A DNA stretch of 64,000 nucleotides from Sphingopyxis sp. (GTDB lineage: Bacteria > Pseudomonadota > Alphaproteobacteria > Sphingomonadales > Sphingomonadaceae), in contig NVXM01000001.1 of assembly GCA_002733865.1 (NCBI GenBank), positions 262,206-326,205 on the forward strand, written 5' to 3'. Below the pieces are notes generated by a model. That model was not told the DNA's origin. It ran no database searches and worked only from the letters and a program-made list of their open reading frames with translations. Below are positions 35,062 through 44,531 of the stretch, piece after piece. Position 1 is the first letter of the stretch. Each line of letters begins with the position of its first letter. The position numbers were made by a program, and so were the translations under genes.

Positions 35062-36297
35062 TTAACCGAGCGACAGGAGGATGCCGGCAAGCGCTGCGCT
35101 CATCAGATTGGCGAGCGATCCGGCGGCCAGCGCGCGCAGGCCGAGGCGGGCGATCACCGGGCGCTGATTTGGCGCGAGGCCGCCGGTGACCGCGAGCTGG
35201 ATGGCGATGCTGCTGAAATTGGCAAAGCCGCACAGCGCGAAGATCACGATGGCGTTGGTCAGCGGCGAGATGCCAGGCTGCAGCTTGCCCAGTTCGATAA
35301 AGGCGACAAATTCGTTGAGCACGACCTTGGTGCCGAACAGGCCGCCGGCGCCGAGCGCTTCGTCCCAGGGCACGCCGATCAGATACATGATCGGCGCGAA
35401 GATATAGCCGATCACCTGCTGGAAGCTGAGGTCGGGATAGCCGAACCAGCCGCCGATTCCGCCGAGCAGGCCGTTGGCCAGCGCGACCAGCGCGACAAAG
35501 GCGAGCACCATTGCGCCGACCGCGACGGCCAGCTTGACCCCGGTCTGCGCGCCCATCCCGGCAGCCATGATGATATTGGCCGGTTTTTCGTCTTCATATT
35601 CGACCGCAACCACCAGTTCTTCCGGGGCCGGGTCATCGGGATTGTCCGGCATGATGATCTTCGCCATCAATATGCCGCCCGGCGCCGACATGAAGGCGGC
35701 GGCGAGCAGATAGTCGATGCGGATGCCCATCGCCGCATAGGCGGCCAGGATGGTGCCCGCTACGCCGGCCATGCCGACGCTCATCACGGTAAACAACTGC
35801 GACTGGGTCAGGCTGGCGAGATAGGGGCGGATGACTAACGGCGATTCCGACTGGCCAACGAAGATATTGGCGGCGGCGCAGAGCGATTCGACCTTGGAAA
35901 TACCGGTGATCTTCTGGATGCCGCCACCGACCCATTTGATGATGAACTGCATCACGCCGAGATAGTAGAGGATCGAAATCAGCGCCGAGAAGAAGATGAT
36001 GACCGGCAGCGCGGCGATCGCAAAGCTGTTGCCGCCGATCGTCGGATCGGCCAGCGGCCCGAAAATGAAATTGGTTCCCGCCGAAGCATAGCCAAGCAGA
36101 TTGGAGACGCCGAAAGCCATCGCTTCGATGATCCGTTTTCCGGCAGGTATATAGAGCACGATGATGGCGATGCCCGCCTGCAAGGCAAAGGCGGCACCAA
36201 CGACGCGAAACCGGATATTGCGCCGTCCGGTCGACAGGCCGAAAGCGATCAGCAGGATCAGGGCCATGCCGGCGATGCTTGTCAGGATAGGCATCAT
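35062..36297 (-). CDS. CNT-family concentrative nucleoside transporter
   Basis: A 411-residue inner-membrane symporter of the NupC/CNT type with about nine to ten hydrophobic segments. Conserved elements include the gate region SAGTNFIFGPL, the VGQSESPLVIRPYL motif that binds nucleoside, and the C-terminal CGFANFSSIAIQ. It imports nucleosides with H+ or Na+. I chose the first ATG of ATGATG at 36297, with GGAGGA five bases upstream; the upstream extension is hydrophilic and would overlap the LOG gene. It is followed by the oxygenase and kinase genes. Confidence 0.9.
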   Translation of the reverse strand: MMPILTSIAGMALILLIAFGLSTGRRNIRFRVVGAAFALQAGIAIIVLYIPAGKRIIEAMAFGVSNLLGYASAGTNFIFGPLADPTIGGNSFAIAALPVIIFFSALISILYYLGVMQFIIKWVGGGIQKITGISKVESLCAAANIFVGQSESPLVIRPYLASLTQSQLFTVMSVGMAGVAGTILAAYAAMGIRIDYLLAAAFMSAPGGILMAKIIMPDNPDDPAPEELVVAVEYEDEKPANIIMAAGMGAQTGVKLAVAVGAMVLAFVALVALANGLLGGIGGWFGYPDLSFQQVIGYIFAPIMYLIGVPWDEALGAGGLFGTKVVLNEFVAFIELGKLQPGISPLTNAIVIFALCGFANFSSIAIQLAVTGGLAPNQRPVIARLGLRALAAGSLANLMSAALAGILLSLG

Positions 36298-36334
36298 GCG
36301 ATTCCTCCGATCAGATTTGCGGGCCGCAGCGCGT

Positions 36335-36904
36335 TCACCATTTGAAACTTCCGGCTTCGGTGGTGCACGCATCGGCGAGGCGGTCGAGACAATCGTCGAC
36401 ATCATCGGACACGATCAGATGCTTGCGCCGTTCGGCGGAGACAAAGCCCTGTTCGGCCATGGTGTCGAGAAAGGCGATCAGCGCATCCCAATAGCCCGCG
36501 ATATTCAAAATCGCGAAGGGCTTGTTGTGATAGCCCAGCGCATTCCAGCTCCAGGCTTCGAACAATTCATCCATCGTGCCGACCCCGCCGGGCAAGGCGA
36601 CAAAGGCGTCGGTCAGATCGGTCATCCTGGCTTTGCGCTCGTGCATGTTGGGCACGATGTGGAGTTCGGTGACGCCGGTATGCGCGACTTCCAGATCTTT
36701 CAGCATTTCCGGGATCACGCCATGCACTTTGCCGCCTGCAGCCAGCACGGTGTCGGCGATGGTGCCCATCAGACCAAGCCGGCCGCCGCCATAGACCAGA
36801 TCCACGCCGCGGGCCGCCATGGCCTTGCCGAGCAATATAGTGGTGGCGGCATAAGCAGGGTTTTTCCCGCTATTGGCGCCACAATAAACAGCCAGTCTGT
36901 GCAA
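36335..36904 (-). CDS. LOG-family nucleoside 5'-monophosphate phosphoribohydrolase
   Basis: A 189-residue TIGR00730/LOG-type protein. The signature PGGVGTMDELFEA and the loop VYGGGRLGLMG, with the Arg in MHERKARM, are complete. Family members cleave the N-glycosidic bond of nucleoside monophosphates (cytokinin riboside phosphates in plants; AMP in some bacteria). Translation starts at a TTG (36902-36904): no ATG is available and GGGGGA lies five bases upstream. It lies 37 bases ahead of the nucleoside transporter gene. Confidence 0.88.
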   Translation of the reverse strand: MHRLAVYCGANSGKNPAYAATTILLGKAMAARGVDLVYGGGRLGLMGTIADTVLAAGGKVHGVIPEMLKDLEVAHTGVTELHIVPNMHERKARMTDLTDAFVALPGGVGTMDELFEAWSWNALGYHNKPFAILNIAGYWDALIAFLDTMAEQGFVSAERRKHLIVSDDVDDCLDRLADACTTEAGSFKW

Positions 36905-37030
36905 ATGTTCCCCCGATCGCGCGACATACCGGGCCGCGATCTGATATTGTCCGTCTCCATTTCCCTATAGAAAAAATGCGCGGTGTGACTATTTCTTTTT
37001 TTTTGCCACCGACCGCGCTAGGTCTTCGCG

Positions 37031-37672
37031 ATGACAGAAACTGCACCGAAAAATCTCATGCCGCGCTCGCTGTTCGTCTTCGCGGTCCTCTATGGCGGGA
37101 TGACCTGCATCGCCGGAATATTGGGTGCGAAACAGGTTGCGATCGGGCCCTTGGCGGTGGAATCCGGTATCTTTCCCTTTCTGCTGCTGGTGGTGTTGTC
37201 GAGTTCGGTGGCGGAATTGCATGGCCGGGACGTTGCTAACCGGCTGGTCCGCTTTGGCTTCATTCCGCTGATCACCGCGATCGTCCTGATCCAGATCGTG
37301 CTGGCGCTGCCGACCGATCCGGGCATGTATGAACCGGCCAAGGAAGCCTTTCCGATCATCCTGTCGCAGGGTGCCCGGCTGATGTTTGCCGGGATCATCG
37401 CTTATGGCGTGTCGCAGTTTCTCAATGTCTATATCTTTTCCCGGCTGACCAATATGCAGGGCGCGTTGCTGGCGTTGCGCGCTGCCATTGCCAGCGCGCT
37501 GTCGCAAATTGTTGATACGCTCATCTTCATCACGATTGCCTTTTACGGCGAGCGGCCGATTGGCCAGCTGCTGTTGGGACAGGGCTCGGCGAAGGTCGTT
37601 CTGTCCTTCCTGCTGGTTCCCTTCCTGATCGTGTTTTTCGTCAAGCTGGGTCGGTGGCTGGACCGGGAATGA
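37031..37672 (+). CDS. Queuosine precursor transporter (VUT/YhhQ family)
   Basis: A 213-residue membrane protein with about six hydrophobic segments. The early motif ILGAKQVAIGPLAVESGIF and the later LRAAIASALSQIVDTLIFI with conserved Ser, Gln and Asp are diagnostic of the family importing preQ0/preQ1 or queuine. I looked for a preQ1 riboswitch upstream but saw only a seven-base stem (GCGCGGT with ACCGCGC) around a long T-rich loop at 36978-37018. The ribosome-binding site is weak. Confidence 0.88.
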   Translation: MTETAPKNLMPRSLFVFAVLYGGMTCIAGILGAKQVAIGPLAVESGIFPFLLLVVLSSSVAELHGRDVANRLVRFGFIPLITAIVLIQIVLALPTDPGMYEPAKEAFPIILSQGARLMFAGIIAYGVSQFLNVYIFSRLTNMQGALLALRAAIASALSQIVDTLIFITIAFYGERPIGQLLLGQGSAKVVLSFLLVPFLIVFFVKLGRWLDRE

Positions 37673-37785
37673 AGGCTTTTGCCGCATTCCCGTTCGGCGC
37701 ATGGCATAAATATAAGATTGGGAAAGAATTGCAGGCGCGGCAGGCTCTCTTTCTGGTCGCTGCGGCACCGCTGTTCGAAAATTGG

Positions 37786-38382
37786 CTAGTGGATATTGTT
37801 GTGGATAATCTCGGCGCGAGCGAGATCCGCCTCAGTATCGATATCCACAAGAACCGGGTCGTCGCCCGGTATCAGATGGGCTTCCGCCAGGAGTTTCCGG
37901 GCACCGGAATCACCTTCGACGACCAATAGACTTTCCAGCCTGTCGCGCGAAAAAATCGCCGGGGGCATGGATTGGCCATGGCGGGATGAGGCGATGGTGC
38001 CGCCCGATTGAGCGAAGGCAGCCAGCAGCTGGGCGAGATGAGCGCCCGTTACAAAGGGCATATCGGCCAGCAGGATGCACAGCGCACTGGTGCCGCTATC
38101 GATAGCATGGGCAGCGGCAAGCCGGACCGATGTTGCCTGGCCCAGCGCGGCGTCCTGATTGGCGAGGATCTGATAGCCCAGAGCGCGCCACTGCGGCGCG
38201 CAGCGATGGTCTGGCGAACCGATCAACAGCTTGCAGGCAAATGGAAGCGCTGCAGCGGTCTCAGCCGCGTGCAGGCCAAGCATCTTGCCACCCAATGATG
38301 CGCTCAGCTTGTCGCGATCGCCAAATCTCCGGGATTGTCCGCCGGCGAGCAACGCCAGAGTGATATCGGGGCGATGGTTCAA
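37786..38382 (-). CDS. MobA/MocA-like molybdenum cofactor nucleotidyltransferase
   Basis: A 198-residue NTP-transferase. The nucleotide-binding start LALLAGGQSRRFG followed by DK, the metal-binding LLADMPFV, and DIDTEADL near the end are typical. MobA attaches GMP and MocA attaches CMP to molybdopterin. Since the gene follows those of a xanthine-dehydrogenase-type enzyme, which uses the cytosine dinucleotide form, MocA activity is more likely. The only available start is TTG (38380-38382), seven bases after the cytochrome gene stop. Confidence 0.82.
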   Translation of the reverse strand: MNHRPDITLALLAGGQSRRFGDRDKLSASLGGKMLGLHAAETAAALPFACKLLIGSPDHRCAPQWRALGYQILANQDAALGQATSVRLAAAHAIDSGTSALCILLADMPFVTGAHLAQLLAAFAQSGGTIASSRHGQSMPPAIFSRDRLESLLVVEGDSGARKLLAEAHLIPGDDPVLVDIDTEADLARAEIIHNNIH

Positions 38383-38389
38383 CGGGCGC

Positions 38390-38860
38390 TCAATTGGCAG
38401 CGGTGCTTGCCAGATAGGCGATAATCGCTTCCCGCTTGGCGGGATCCGTGACCGCGCCGGCGACCATCGTGGTCCCGGGGATTTTTGCCGATGGATCGGC
38501 GATATAGTCGTCCAGATTGGCGGCCGTCCAGGTGATGCCAGATGCTTTCAGAGCATCCGAATAGGAAAATCCGGCAACCTGACCGGCGGCTTGGCCGACG
38601 ATCCCGAACAGATTGGGCCCGGCACCATTGGCGGCGTCTTTTTCGACGGTGTGACAGGCGGCGCAATTGGCAAAGGCCGCCTTTCCTTCCGCGATCAGGC
38701 TGGTGGCAGTATCCTTGCTGGGGGTGGCAGCGGTTGCCGCCGGTGCCGCTCCGGGTTCACGCACAATGATCTGTTCGACGGGCTCTTGCGCCGGGTCCGG
38801 GCCACAGGCGGTCAGCATGATCAGCGAAGCCAGCACGGCTGCGGGAGAGAGTTTCAACAT
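38390..38860 (-). CDS. Cytochrome c lipoprotein (electron acceptor subunit)
   Basis: A 156-residue class I cytochrome c. It begins with a lipoprotein signal ending LTAC, so it should be anchored to a membrane in the periplasm, followed by an Ala/Pro-rich linker. Haem is bound by CAACH, with the axial Met in PGTTMVAG. I chose the ATG at 38858-38860, with GGAG seven bases upstream. It comes right after the molybdopterin subunit and probably carries electrons from that enzyme to the respiratory chain. Confidence 0.9.
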   Translation of the reverse strand: MLKLSPAAVLASLIMLTACGPDPAQEPVEQIIVREPGAAPAATAATPSKDTATSLIAEGKAAFANCAACHTVEKDAANGAGPNLFGIVGQAAGQVAGFSYSDALKASGITWTAANLDDYIADPSAKIPGTTMVAGAVTDPAKREAIIAYLASTAAN

Positions 38861-38873
38861 TTCAGGGCTCCGG

Positions 38874-41120
38874 TCAGGCAAAATCATGCTTGGCTATGGG
38901 AAGCTCGCGAATCCGCGTGCCGGTGGCGGCAAAAATCGCATTGGTCACTGCCGGTGCGATAGGCGGCAGGCCCGGTTCGCCGCCGCCGCCGAGATGCTTG
39001 TGGTCGCCATTGATCAGGGCCACCTCAACCGCCGGCATCTCGTTGATCCGGAGCATCGGATAGTCATGGAAATTGCTCTGCTGGACCTTGCCATCCTTTA
39101 GCGTGATTTCACCATGGAGCGCTGCGGTCAGGCCGTAGGCAATCGCGCTTTCCATCTGGGCGGTGAAACCGTCGGGATTGATGACAAAACCCGGATCCGC
39201 CGCGACATAGATTTTTTTCACTTTTGGTTTTGGGCCGCTCATGTCGACTTCGGCGACCTGCGCAACGATTGATCCGAAAGACGGCACGAAGGCGATTCCC
39301 CGTCCGTGCTTGTCGGGCAGCCTACTGCCCCAGCCGGACATTTTCGCAGCGGTGTCGAGGACCTTCAGATGCCGCGGTGAACCGGCCAGCAGTTCGCGGC
39401 GGAAGGCATAGCCGTCCTTGCCGGCGGCGTGGGCCATCTCGTCGACAAAGGATTCAATGAAGAATCCGTGCTGGCTGTGATCGACCGACCGCCAGGGACC
39501 GAAGCGCAACTGGGTCGGGACATCAACCTTGCGGATCCTGTGACTGGCGATGTTGTAATAGGGGACAGTGGGCGCATCTTTGGGATCGAACAGATGGGTA
39601 TGGATATTCTCCCAGCTGATCGCCTTGCCATCCTTGTCGAGTCCGCCCCGGAAGCGGCTGGTTGCCGACGGGCGATAATAGTCCTGCGCCGTATCTTCTT
39701 CTCGCGACCAGATCATCTTGACCGGATAGCCGGTGGCCTTGGCGATCCGGGTCGCCATGGTGATATTGTCGCTTTCCGACCGCCGCCCGAACCCGCCGCC
39801 CAGATAGGCATTGTGATAGGTCACGTCCTCGAAGGCGAGACCCGCGGCATCGGCCGCCGCCTGCCGCGCGTTGACCGGTGCCTGATGGCCCGACCACACA
39901 TCGCATTTGCCGTCGCGCACCCAGGCGGTACAGTTCATCGGCTCCATCGTCGCATGGGCGAGGAAGGGCACCTTATATTCAGCTTCGACTTTGGTTGCCG
40001 CCCCGGCGAAGCTCTTGCCGACATCGCCGCTTTCGGTTTCCATGTCACCGCCGTCGTCCCCGGCTTCGTCGAGATGGCTGGCGTAGCGGGCAAACAACGC
40101 CTCCTGATCGAGACTGTCGCCTTCGGTCTTGCTATATTTCGTGTCGATGCTGTTCAGCGCCTGTTGCGCCTGCCAATAGCCGTCGGCCACAACGGCGACA
40201 AAATCCCCCATATTGAGGATCTGCAGCACGCCGGGCATGGTTTTGGCAGTCGTCGCGTCCATCGATTCAACCGTGGCGCCGACCACCGGAGGGGCCTTGA
40301 CCGCTGCATATTTCATACCCGGCACATCGGCATCGATGCCGAACGCCGCGCTGCCATCGACTTTTGCCGGGATATCATGGCGTGCCTTCGGCTGACCCAT
40401 GATGGTGTAATTTTCGGGAGACTTGAGCGCTGGCTTTGCGGGCAGGCTTTGTTCTGCTGCGGCCAGCGCGAATTTCGAAAAGGGTTCTGACTTGCCGCTT
40501 TTGGTATGCAGAATCATGCTGGCGGCGGTGGTGATTTCGCCAGCGGGTACCTGCCATTCGCTGGCGGCGGCTGCGACCAGCATCTCGCGGGCAGCGGCAC
40601 CGGCTGTGCGCATCGCTCGCTGGCCGGTGGCGCGCACGGAATAGCTGCCACCGGTAAATTGCAGGCCCATCGCCTGCGCCAGTTCCAATATGCCGCCCGA
40701 GACCGTCGGTTCGAAAATCGCCGGGACCTCGAGATCGGGAAACAGAAAATCGCGGCCGATCGAATCGGAGACATATTGCATGTCCGCCGGAGCCTCGAGG
40801 ATCTGCACCTTGTTCCAGTCGGCGTCCATCTCGTCCGCCAGCATCTGGGCCAGCGCCGTATAGACGCCTTGCCCCATCTCGACATGGGGGATGACGGCAG
40901 TGACGACATTGTCAGCGTCTACCTTGACCCAGGCGTTGAGCAAATGCTCGTTCTCGCCATTGGTCAGTAGCGGACTCAGCCGGTCAGTCGGATTGCCCTG
41001 ACGGACGGCAACGCCGACCACCAGCGCGCTGCCGGCGACCACGCCTGCGCCGATGAAAGCGCGGCGCGTCCATTTGCCCGATTTTTCGGGGTTTTTGGCC
41101 GCTGTCTTGTTCTTGCTCAT
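38874..41120 (-). CDS. Molybdopterin-binding aldehyde/xanthine oxidoreductase subunit, Tat-exported
   Basis: A 748-residue large subunit of the xanthine-oxidase family, of the two-domain IorB (isoquinoline 1-oxidoreductase beta) type. The N-terminus has a twin-arginine signal (TRRAFIGAG followed by a hydrophobic stretch), so the enzyme is exported folded with its cofactor. Key motifs: [35 protein letters not shown] and the active-site [10 protein letters not shown] with the catalytic Glu. The start ATG overlaps the stop of the 2Fe-2S gene (ATGA). The substrate, an aldehyde or N-heterocycle, is not known. Confidence 0.92.
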   Translation of the reverse strand: MSKNKTAAKNPEKSGKWTRRAFIGAGVVAGSALVVGVAVRQGNPTDRLSPLLTNGENEHLLNAWVKVDADNVVTAVIPHVEMGQGVYTALAQMLADEMDADWNKVQILEAPADMQYVSDSIGRDFLFPDLEVPAIFEPTVSGGILELAQAMGLQFTGGSYSVRATGQRAMRTAGAAAREMLVAAAASEWQVPAGEITTAASMILHTKSGKSEPFSKFALAAAEQSLPAKPALKSPENYTIMGQPKARHDIPAKVDGSAAFGIDADVPGMKYAAVKAPPVVGATVESMDATTAKTMPGVLQILNMGDFVAVVADGYWQAQQALNSIDTKYSKTEGDSLDQEALFARYASHLDEAGDDGGDMETESGDVGKSFAGAATKVEAEYKVPFLAHATMEPMNCTAWVRDGKCDVWSGHQAPVNARQAAADAAGLAFEDVTYHNAYLGGGFGRRSESDNITMATRIAKATGYPVKMIWSREEDTAQDYYRPSATSRFRGGLDKDGKAISWENIHTHLFDPKDAPTVPYYNIASHRIRKVDVPTQLRFGPWRSVDHSQHGFFIESFVDEMAHAAGKDGYAFRRELLAGSPRHLKVLDTAAKMSGWGSRLPDKHGRGIAFVPSFGSIVAQVAEVDMSGPKPKVKKIYVAADPGFVINPDGFTAQMESAIAYGLTAALHGEITLKDGKVQQSNFHDYPMLRINEMPAVEVALINGDHKHLGGGGEPGLPPIAPAVTNAIFAATGTRIRELPIAKHDFA

Positions 41121-41602
41121 GCCACCGTCTCCTGCACCGCCGGCTGCTCCATGCCCGCCGCGGCCTTGATCGCCTGCCGAATCCGGTTGTATATTCCGCA
41201 GCGACAGACATTGCCCGCCATTGCGGCGTCGATCTGCGCGTCGGTGGGCTGCGGGTTTTTCTGCAACAGCGCGGTGGCCGACATGATCTGGCCCGACTGG
41301 CAATAGCCGCATTGTGGCACCTGTGCGTCGATCCAGGCCTGCTGGACCTTGTGCAAGGTGCCGTCTTCGCTGGCGATGCCTTCGATGGTGGTGATCGCTT
41401 TGCCTTCGGCCGCGGATATCGGCGTCGAGCAGCTGCGGACCGGCTTTCCGTCCAGATGTACGGTACAGGCCCCGCATTGCGCAATGCCGCAGCCGAATTT
41501 GGTGCCGGGCATGTTCAGATTTTCACGGACGACCCACAGGATCGGAGTGGCCGGGTCGACATCGACTGTCTTGGGTTGACCGTTGACGTTCAGCTTGATC
41601 AT
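41117..41602 (-). CDS. 2Fe-2S subunit of the molybdenum hydroxylase
   Basis: A 161-residue iron-sulfur protein. The plant-type ferredoxin domain has [16 protein letters not shown] with a further Cys in RSC, and the helical domain holds the second cluster in [10 protein letters not shown] and NVCRCGIY. There is no signal peptide, so it probably travels through the Tat pathway bound to the large subunit. I chose the ATG at 41600-41602. It is the first gene of the hydroxylase operon. Confidence 0.92.
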   Translation of the reverse strand: MIKLNVNGQPKTVDVDPATPILWVVRENLNMPGTKFGCGIAQCGACTVHLDGKPVRSCSTPISAAEGKAITTIEGIASEDGTLHKVQQAWIDAQVPQCGYCQSGQIMSATALLQKNPQPTDAQIDAAMAGNVCRCGIYNRIRQAIKAAAGMEQPAVQETVA

Positions 41603-41722
41603 GGAAATTTCACCCGGACAATTTAATAGCAATTTGCAACTTATAGCGAAACGGTCAGATCAAGCCAAGTGGCCTTTCGGACAGGGGATTGCCGCTGCTG
41701 CCACTCCGGGGTTCGGCCAATG

Positions 41723-42463
41723 TCAGGCGAAAATATCGGCAAGCGCGCTGCTATCGGTGCCTTCCTTGGCGGTGCGCAGGTCGACATAAATTGAGGCCAC
41801 GCCGGCAGCCTGGAGCGCGCCATTGATTGTGTTTATCGCGAGCGTGATGACCACCAGAAACAGCGTGCTGAGAGACCCGAAAAACCCCACCAGCAAACCG
41901 AAGACGCTGGTTATGATCACGAAAACCACCAACAGTATAAAGATCATCCCTTTGGATCCGGAGGTCAGCTCGGCGCTGCGCTTGAGGGAATCGATAATCC
42001 CGCGATCCTCTGACATCATCACAGGCGTTGCGACAATCCACATCAGATAGAGAATGACCCCGGGAACGAGCAGCAATAACAGGCCGAATCCGATGCCGAT
42101 TCCCATCACTATTCCCATACCGATCAGCGGCAGCAATTTTTTGAGCGCTGTGGCCATGCAGTGGCCAAGGCTGAGCGGCTTGCCGCCCAGATCATTCAGC
42201 GTCGCGACAATCAGCGTGGCTTGCAGCAGGATCGAAAGCAGCATCAGCACGAAAAAGCTGAGGCCCTGGGCCGAATAGCTGGAAGAAACAAAGAAACCGC
42301 TCGATCCGGAGGTGAAACTTCCTTCTGCGGTTTGCAAAAGCGCATTGGGAATACCGATGATCAGAAAGGACAGGCCGAGATAGATGGCGGGGTGGCGCAT
42401 GATGACACCAAATGTATTGTTGAGCACGCGACTGATATCAATCTTGCCTGCTGGTTCGGCCAT
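41723..42463 (-). CDS. Multipass membrane protein (glycerophosphodiesterase-membrane-domain-like)
   Basis: A 246-residue protein. After a short cytosolic start (KIDISRVLNNTFGVIMRHP) there are about six hydrophobic segments, several glycine-rich. The pattern resembles the membrane domains of DUF975/glycerophosphoryl-diester-phosphodiesterase-like proteins, but no catalytic motif is present. I chose the ATG at 42461-42463, which follows GGGGAG. It is divergent from the DUF4129-MoxR operon with 155 bases between; relatives often sit next to such operons, so a shared envelope role is possible. Confidence 0.7.
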   Translation of the reverse strand: MAEPAGKIDISRVLNNTFGVIMRHPAIYLGLSFLIIGIPNALLQTAEGSFTSGSSGFFVSSSYSAQGLSFFVLMLLSILLQATLIVATLNDLGGKPLSLGHCMATALKKLLPLIGMGIVMGIGIGFGLLLLLVPGVILYLMWIVATPVMMSEDRGIIDSLKRSAELTSGSKGMIFILLVVFVIITSVFGLLVGFFGSLSTLFLVVITLAINTINGALQAAGVASIYVDLRTAKEGTDSSALADIFA

Positions 42464-42618
42464 CTTTGTCGTCTCCCCGCCACTGTCAGATATGCAGGCT
42501 GGCATATTTCTTGTCCCCCGTAAAGTTGTACTGGTGAGTGATCTTCGCGCTTGCCCGAGCAGCGGGATTCTGCGACACCTTGGCCGTGGTAAAAGCAGCG
42601 CAAGGCAAGGGGAATGAA

Positions 42619-43254
42619 GTGGGCGCCTCTTTTGACGGTGCGTGGCAGGATATGCGCGCCGACCCGGCGATCCAGTTCACTCCTGCCTCCGCCCCCAAAC
42701 CACCCGAAGTCCCGCAATGGTGGCGCGATTTTCTGACATGGCTGGGCGATCTTGTCGCACCGGTCGTGGAAGCCATTGCCGCCGCCTGGCCGATCTTGCG
42801 GATCCTGCTGCTGGTGCTGCTGGCCGTCGGGGTGCTGACCCTGATCTGGGTGATATTGGCGCCCTATGTCGAGCAATGGCGAGGCCGCAAGCCAGCCGAA
42901 GAGGAAAGCTGGCAACCGCAGCCGGAGGACGCCCGCGCGCTGCTCAGCGAGGCGGAGGCGCTCGCGGCAGAGGGTCAATTTGAGCGGGCGGTCCGGCTTC
43001 TCCTGCAGCGCAGCATCGCCGATATCGAGCAGCGTCGTCCCGACTTGCTGCGGCCGTCGAGCACCGCGCGGGAGATCGAGCGGTTTGAAAAGCTGCCCGA
43101 CGCTCCGCGCGCGATGTTCGCGGTGATTGCGGGGCAGGTCGAGCGGGGCGTATTCGCAGCGCTGCCGATCGACGAAAGCGGGTGGCAGGCAGCACGGGAT
43201 GCCTATGCCGGATTTGCGCTGAGCGAAAGCTGGCGGAAGGCGGCGCAATCATGA
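42619..43254 (+). CDS. DUF4129-domain membrane protein
   Basis: A 211-residue protein with one membrane segment near residues 50-80 (AWPILRILLLVLLAVGVLTLIWVIL) and a C-terminal cytosolic domain with the DUF4129 pattern (LLQRSIADIEQRRPDLLRPSSTAREIE). I chose GTG at 42619, which has AAGGGGA five bases upstream and fits the usual length; the frame is open further upstream to a GTG at 42538. Its stop overlaps the start of the DUF4350 gene. First gene of the MoxR operon. Confidence 0.78.
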   Translation: MGASFDGAWQDMRADPAIQFTPASAPKPPEVPQWWRDFLTWLGDLVAPVVEAIAAAWPILRILLLVLLAVGVLTLIWVILAPYVEQWRGRKPAEEESWQPQPEDARALLSEAEALAAEGQFERAVRLLLQRSIADIEQRRPDLLRPSSTAREIERFEKLPDAPRAMFAVIAGQVERGVFAALPIDESGWQAARDAYAGFALSESWRKAAQS

Positions 43255-44531
43255 GCAGCCAGATCAATCCGTTCCGGCGCACCACGATCATCATCATGTT
43301 CGCAGTCGGCTTCGCCGCCTTTGTGGCTTTGCTCTACGGGTTGGGCATGGACGATCCGCTGGCCTCTGGCAAGAATGGCGAAGCGCACGGCGCATCCAAC
43401 AGTATCGTGGGGTACAAGGCGCTCGCCAGCCTGCTGGAAAAAACCGGGGTGCCAGTGCAATATTCGCGCTCCCAGGCAGGCATGGATGATGCCGGTCTGC
43501 TGGTTCTGACGCCCGGGCCGTTCACTCCTGCCGCAGATATCGACGCTGTCGTTCAGCAGCGGGCCTATATCGGACCGACCATGATCATCTTGCCGAAGTG
43601 GCAAGTGGCCGGCGACAAGAAGCTGCAGAAAGGCTGGGTGTATCGCGGAGCCGCGTGGGAGGGGGAACTGGGCGCGCAAATGCTTGCGGAGGTGGCAGAG
43701 GTTGCCATTGCTGTCGATGACAAGGCGAAAAGCGGACAATCGGTTGCTTCCGCAGTTGGTGTGCCCGTGAAAGCCCCGGAAATGCCGGTGACGATCACGG
43801 GCGATTCGGTCCGTACGATCGTTCGCGGACCGACGTCCAGGGGCGCGCTGGTTGCCTATATCGATGATGGCGGTGTCTATGCACAGCTGGATAGTCTGGA
43901 CGAATCGCAAATCACCGATGAAGGCAAGATAGATGCAGACTTTTATCCGGTGGTGGTTGTCGCCGATGCGGATCTGCTTAACAATGCCGGCATGGCCGAC
44001 AAGCAAACCGCCAGCCATGCGCTTGCGCTGATCAAGGCGGCGGCAACGGCCAGCGACGGCGGCGTCACATTCGATCTGACATTCAACGGTCTGGGGAGCG
44101 CGAAAAATCTGCTGACTCTGGCTTTTTCCCCGCCGTTTCTTTCCGCAACCATCTGCCTGATCACGGCCGCCCTGGCGGCCGCCTGGATGGCCTTCAACCG
44201 GTTCGGTCCGCCGGCGATGGAGAAACGCAGCATCGACTTTGGCAAAAGCGCGCTGGTCAACAACAGCGCCGCGTTCATCAACCGGATGCAACGAGCCTAT
44301 CTGGTTACCGACCCTTATGCCGAACTGATCCGCAGCCAGTCGGCCGAGGCAATCGGTATCAGCTCGCAGGCCAATGATCAGGAAATAGATCAAAAACTGG
44401 ATGCGCTCGGGGAGAGCAATGGCAATCGCTTCTCGGCCCTGTACCAACAATTGGTCCGTGCCCGCAGACCGCAAGACATCGCGGAGGGGGCCGCCGCCCT
44501 CCACGCCTGGAAAAAGGAAATGATTGGATGA
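43251..44531 (+). CDS. DUF4350-domain membrane protein
   Basis: A 426-residue protein. An N-terminal membrane segment ([22 protein letters not shown]) is followed by a large domain resembling the periplasmic, GATase-like DUF4350 region ([25 protein letters not shown]). A second membrane segment lies at about 300-325 ([17 protein letters not shown]), then a cytosolic helical tail. The start is the ATG overlapping the preceding stop (ATGA). Function is unknown; it is a regular partner of MoxR/DUF58 genes. Confidence 0.78.
   Translation: MSSQINPFRRTTIIIMFAVGFAAFVALLYGLGMDDPLASGKNGEAHGASNSIVGYKALASLLEKTGVPVQYSRSQAGMDDAGLLVLTPGPFTPAADIDAVVQQRAYIGPTMIILPKWQVAGDKKLQKGWVYRGAAWEGELGAQMLAEVAEVAIAVDDKAKSGQSVASAVGVPVKAPEMPVTITGDSVRTIVRGPTSRGALVAYIDDGGVYAQLDSLDESQITDEGKIDADFYPVVVVADADLLNNAGMADKQTASHALALIKAAATASDGGVTFDLTFNGLGSAKNLLTLAFSPPFLSATICLITAALAAAWMAFNRFGPPAMEKRSIDFGKSALVNNSAAFINRMQRAYLVTDPYAELIRSQSAEAIGISSQANDQEIDQKLDALGESNGNRFSALYQQLVRARRPQDIAEGAAALHAWKKEMIG

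Noticed and set aside
36960..37030. A preQ1 riboswitch before the queuosine precursor transporter
   Set aside because: Neither the short pseudoknot-forming C-rich loop nor the A-rich tail of preQ1 aptamers is seen; only a seven-base stem with a long T-rich loop is present.
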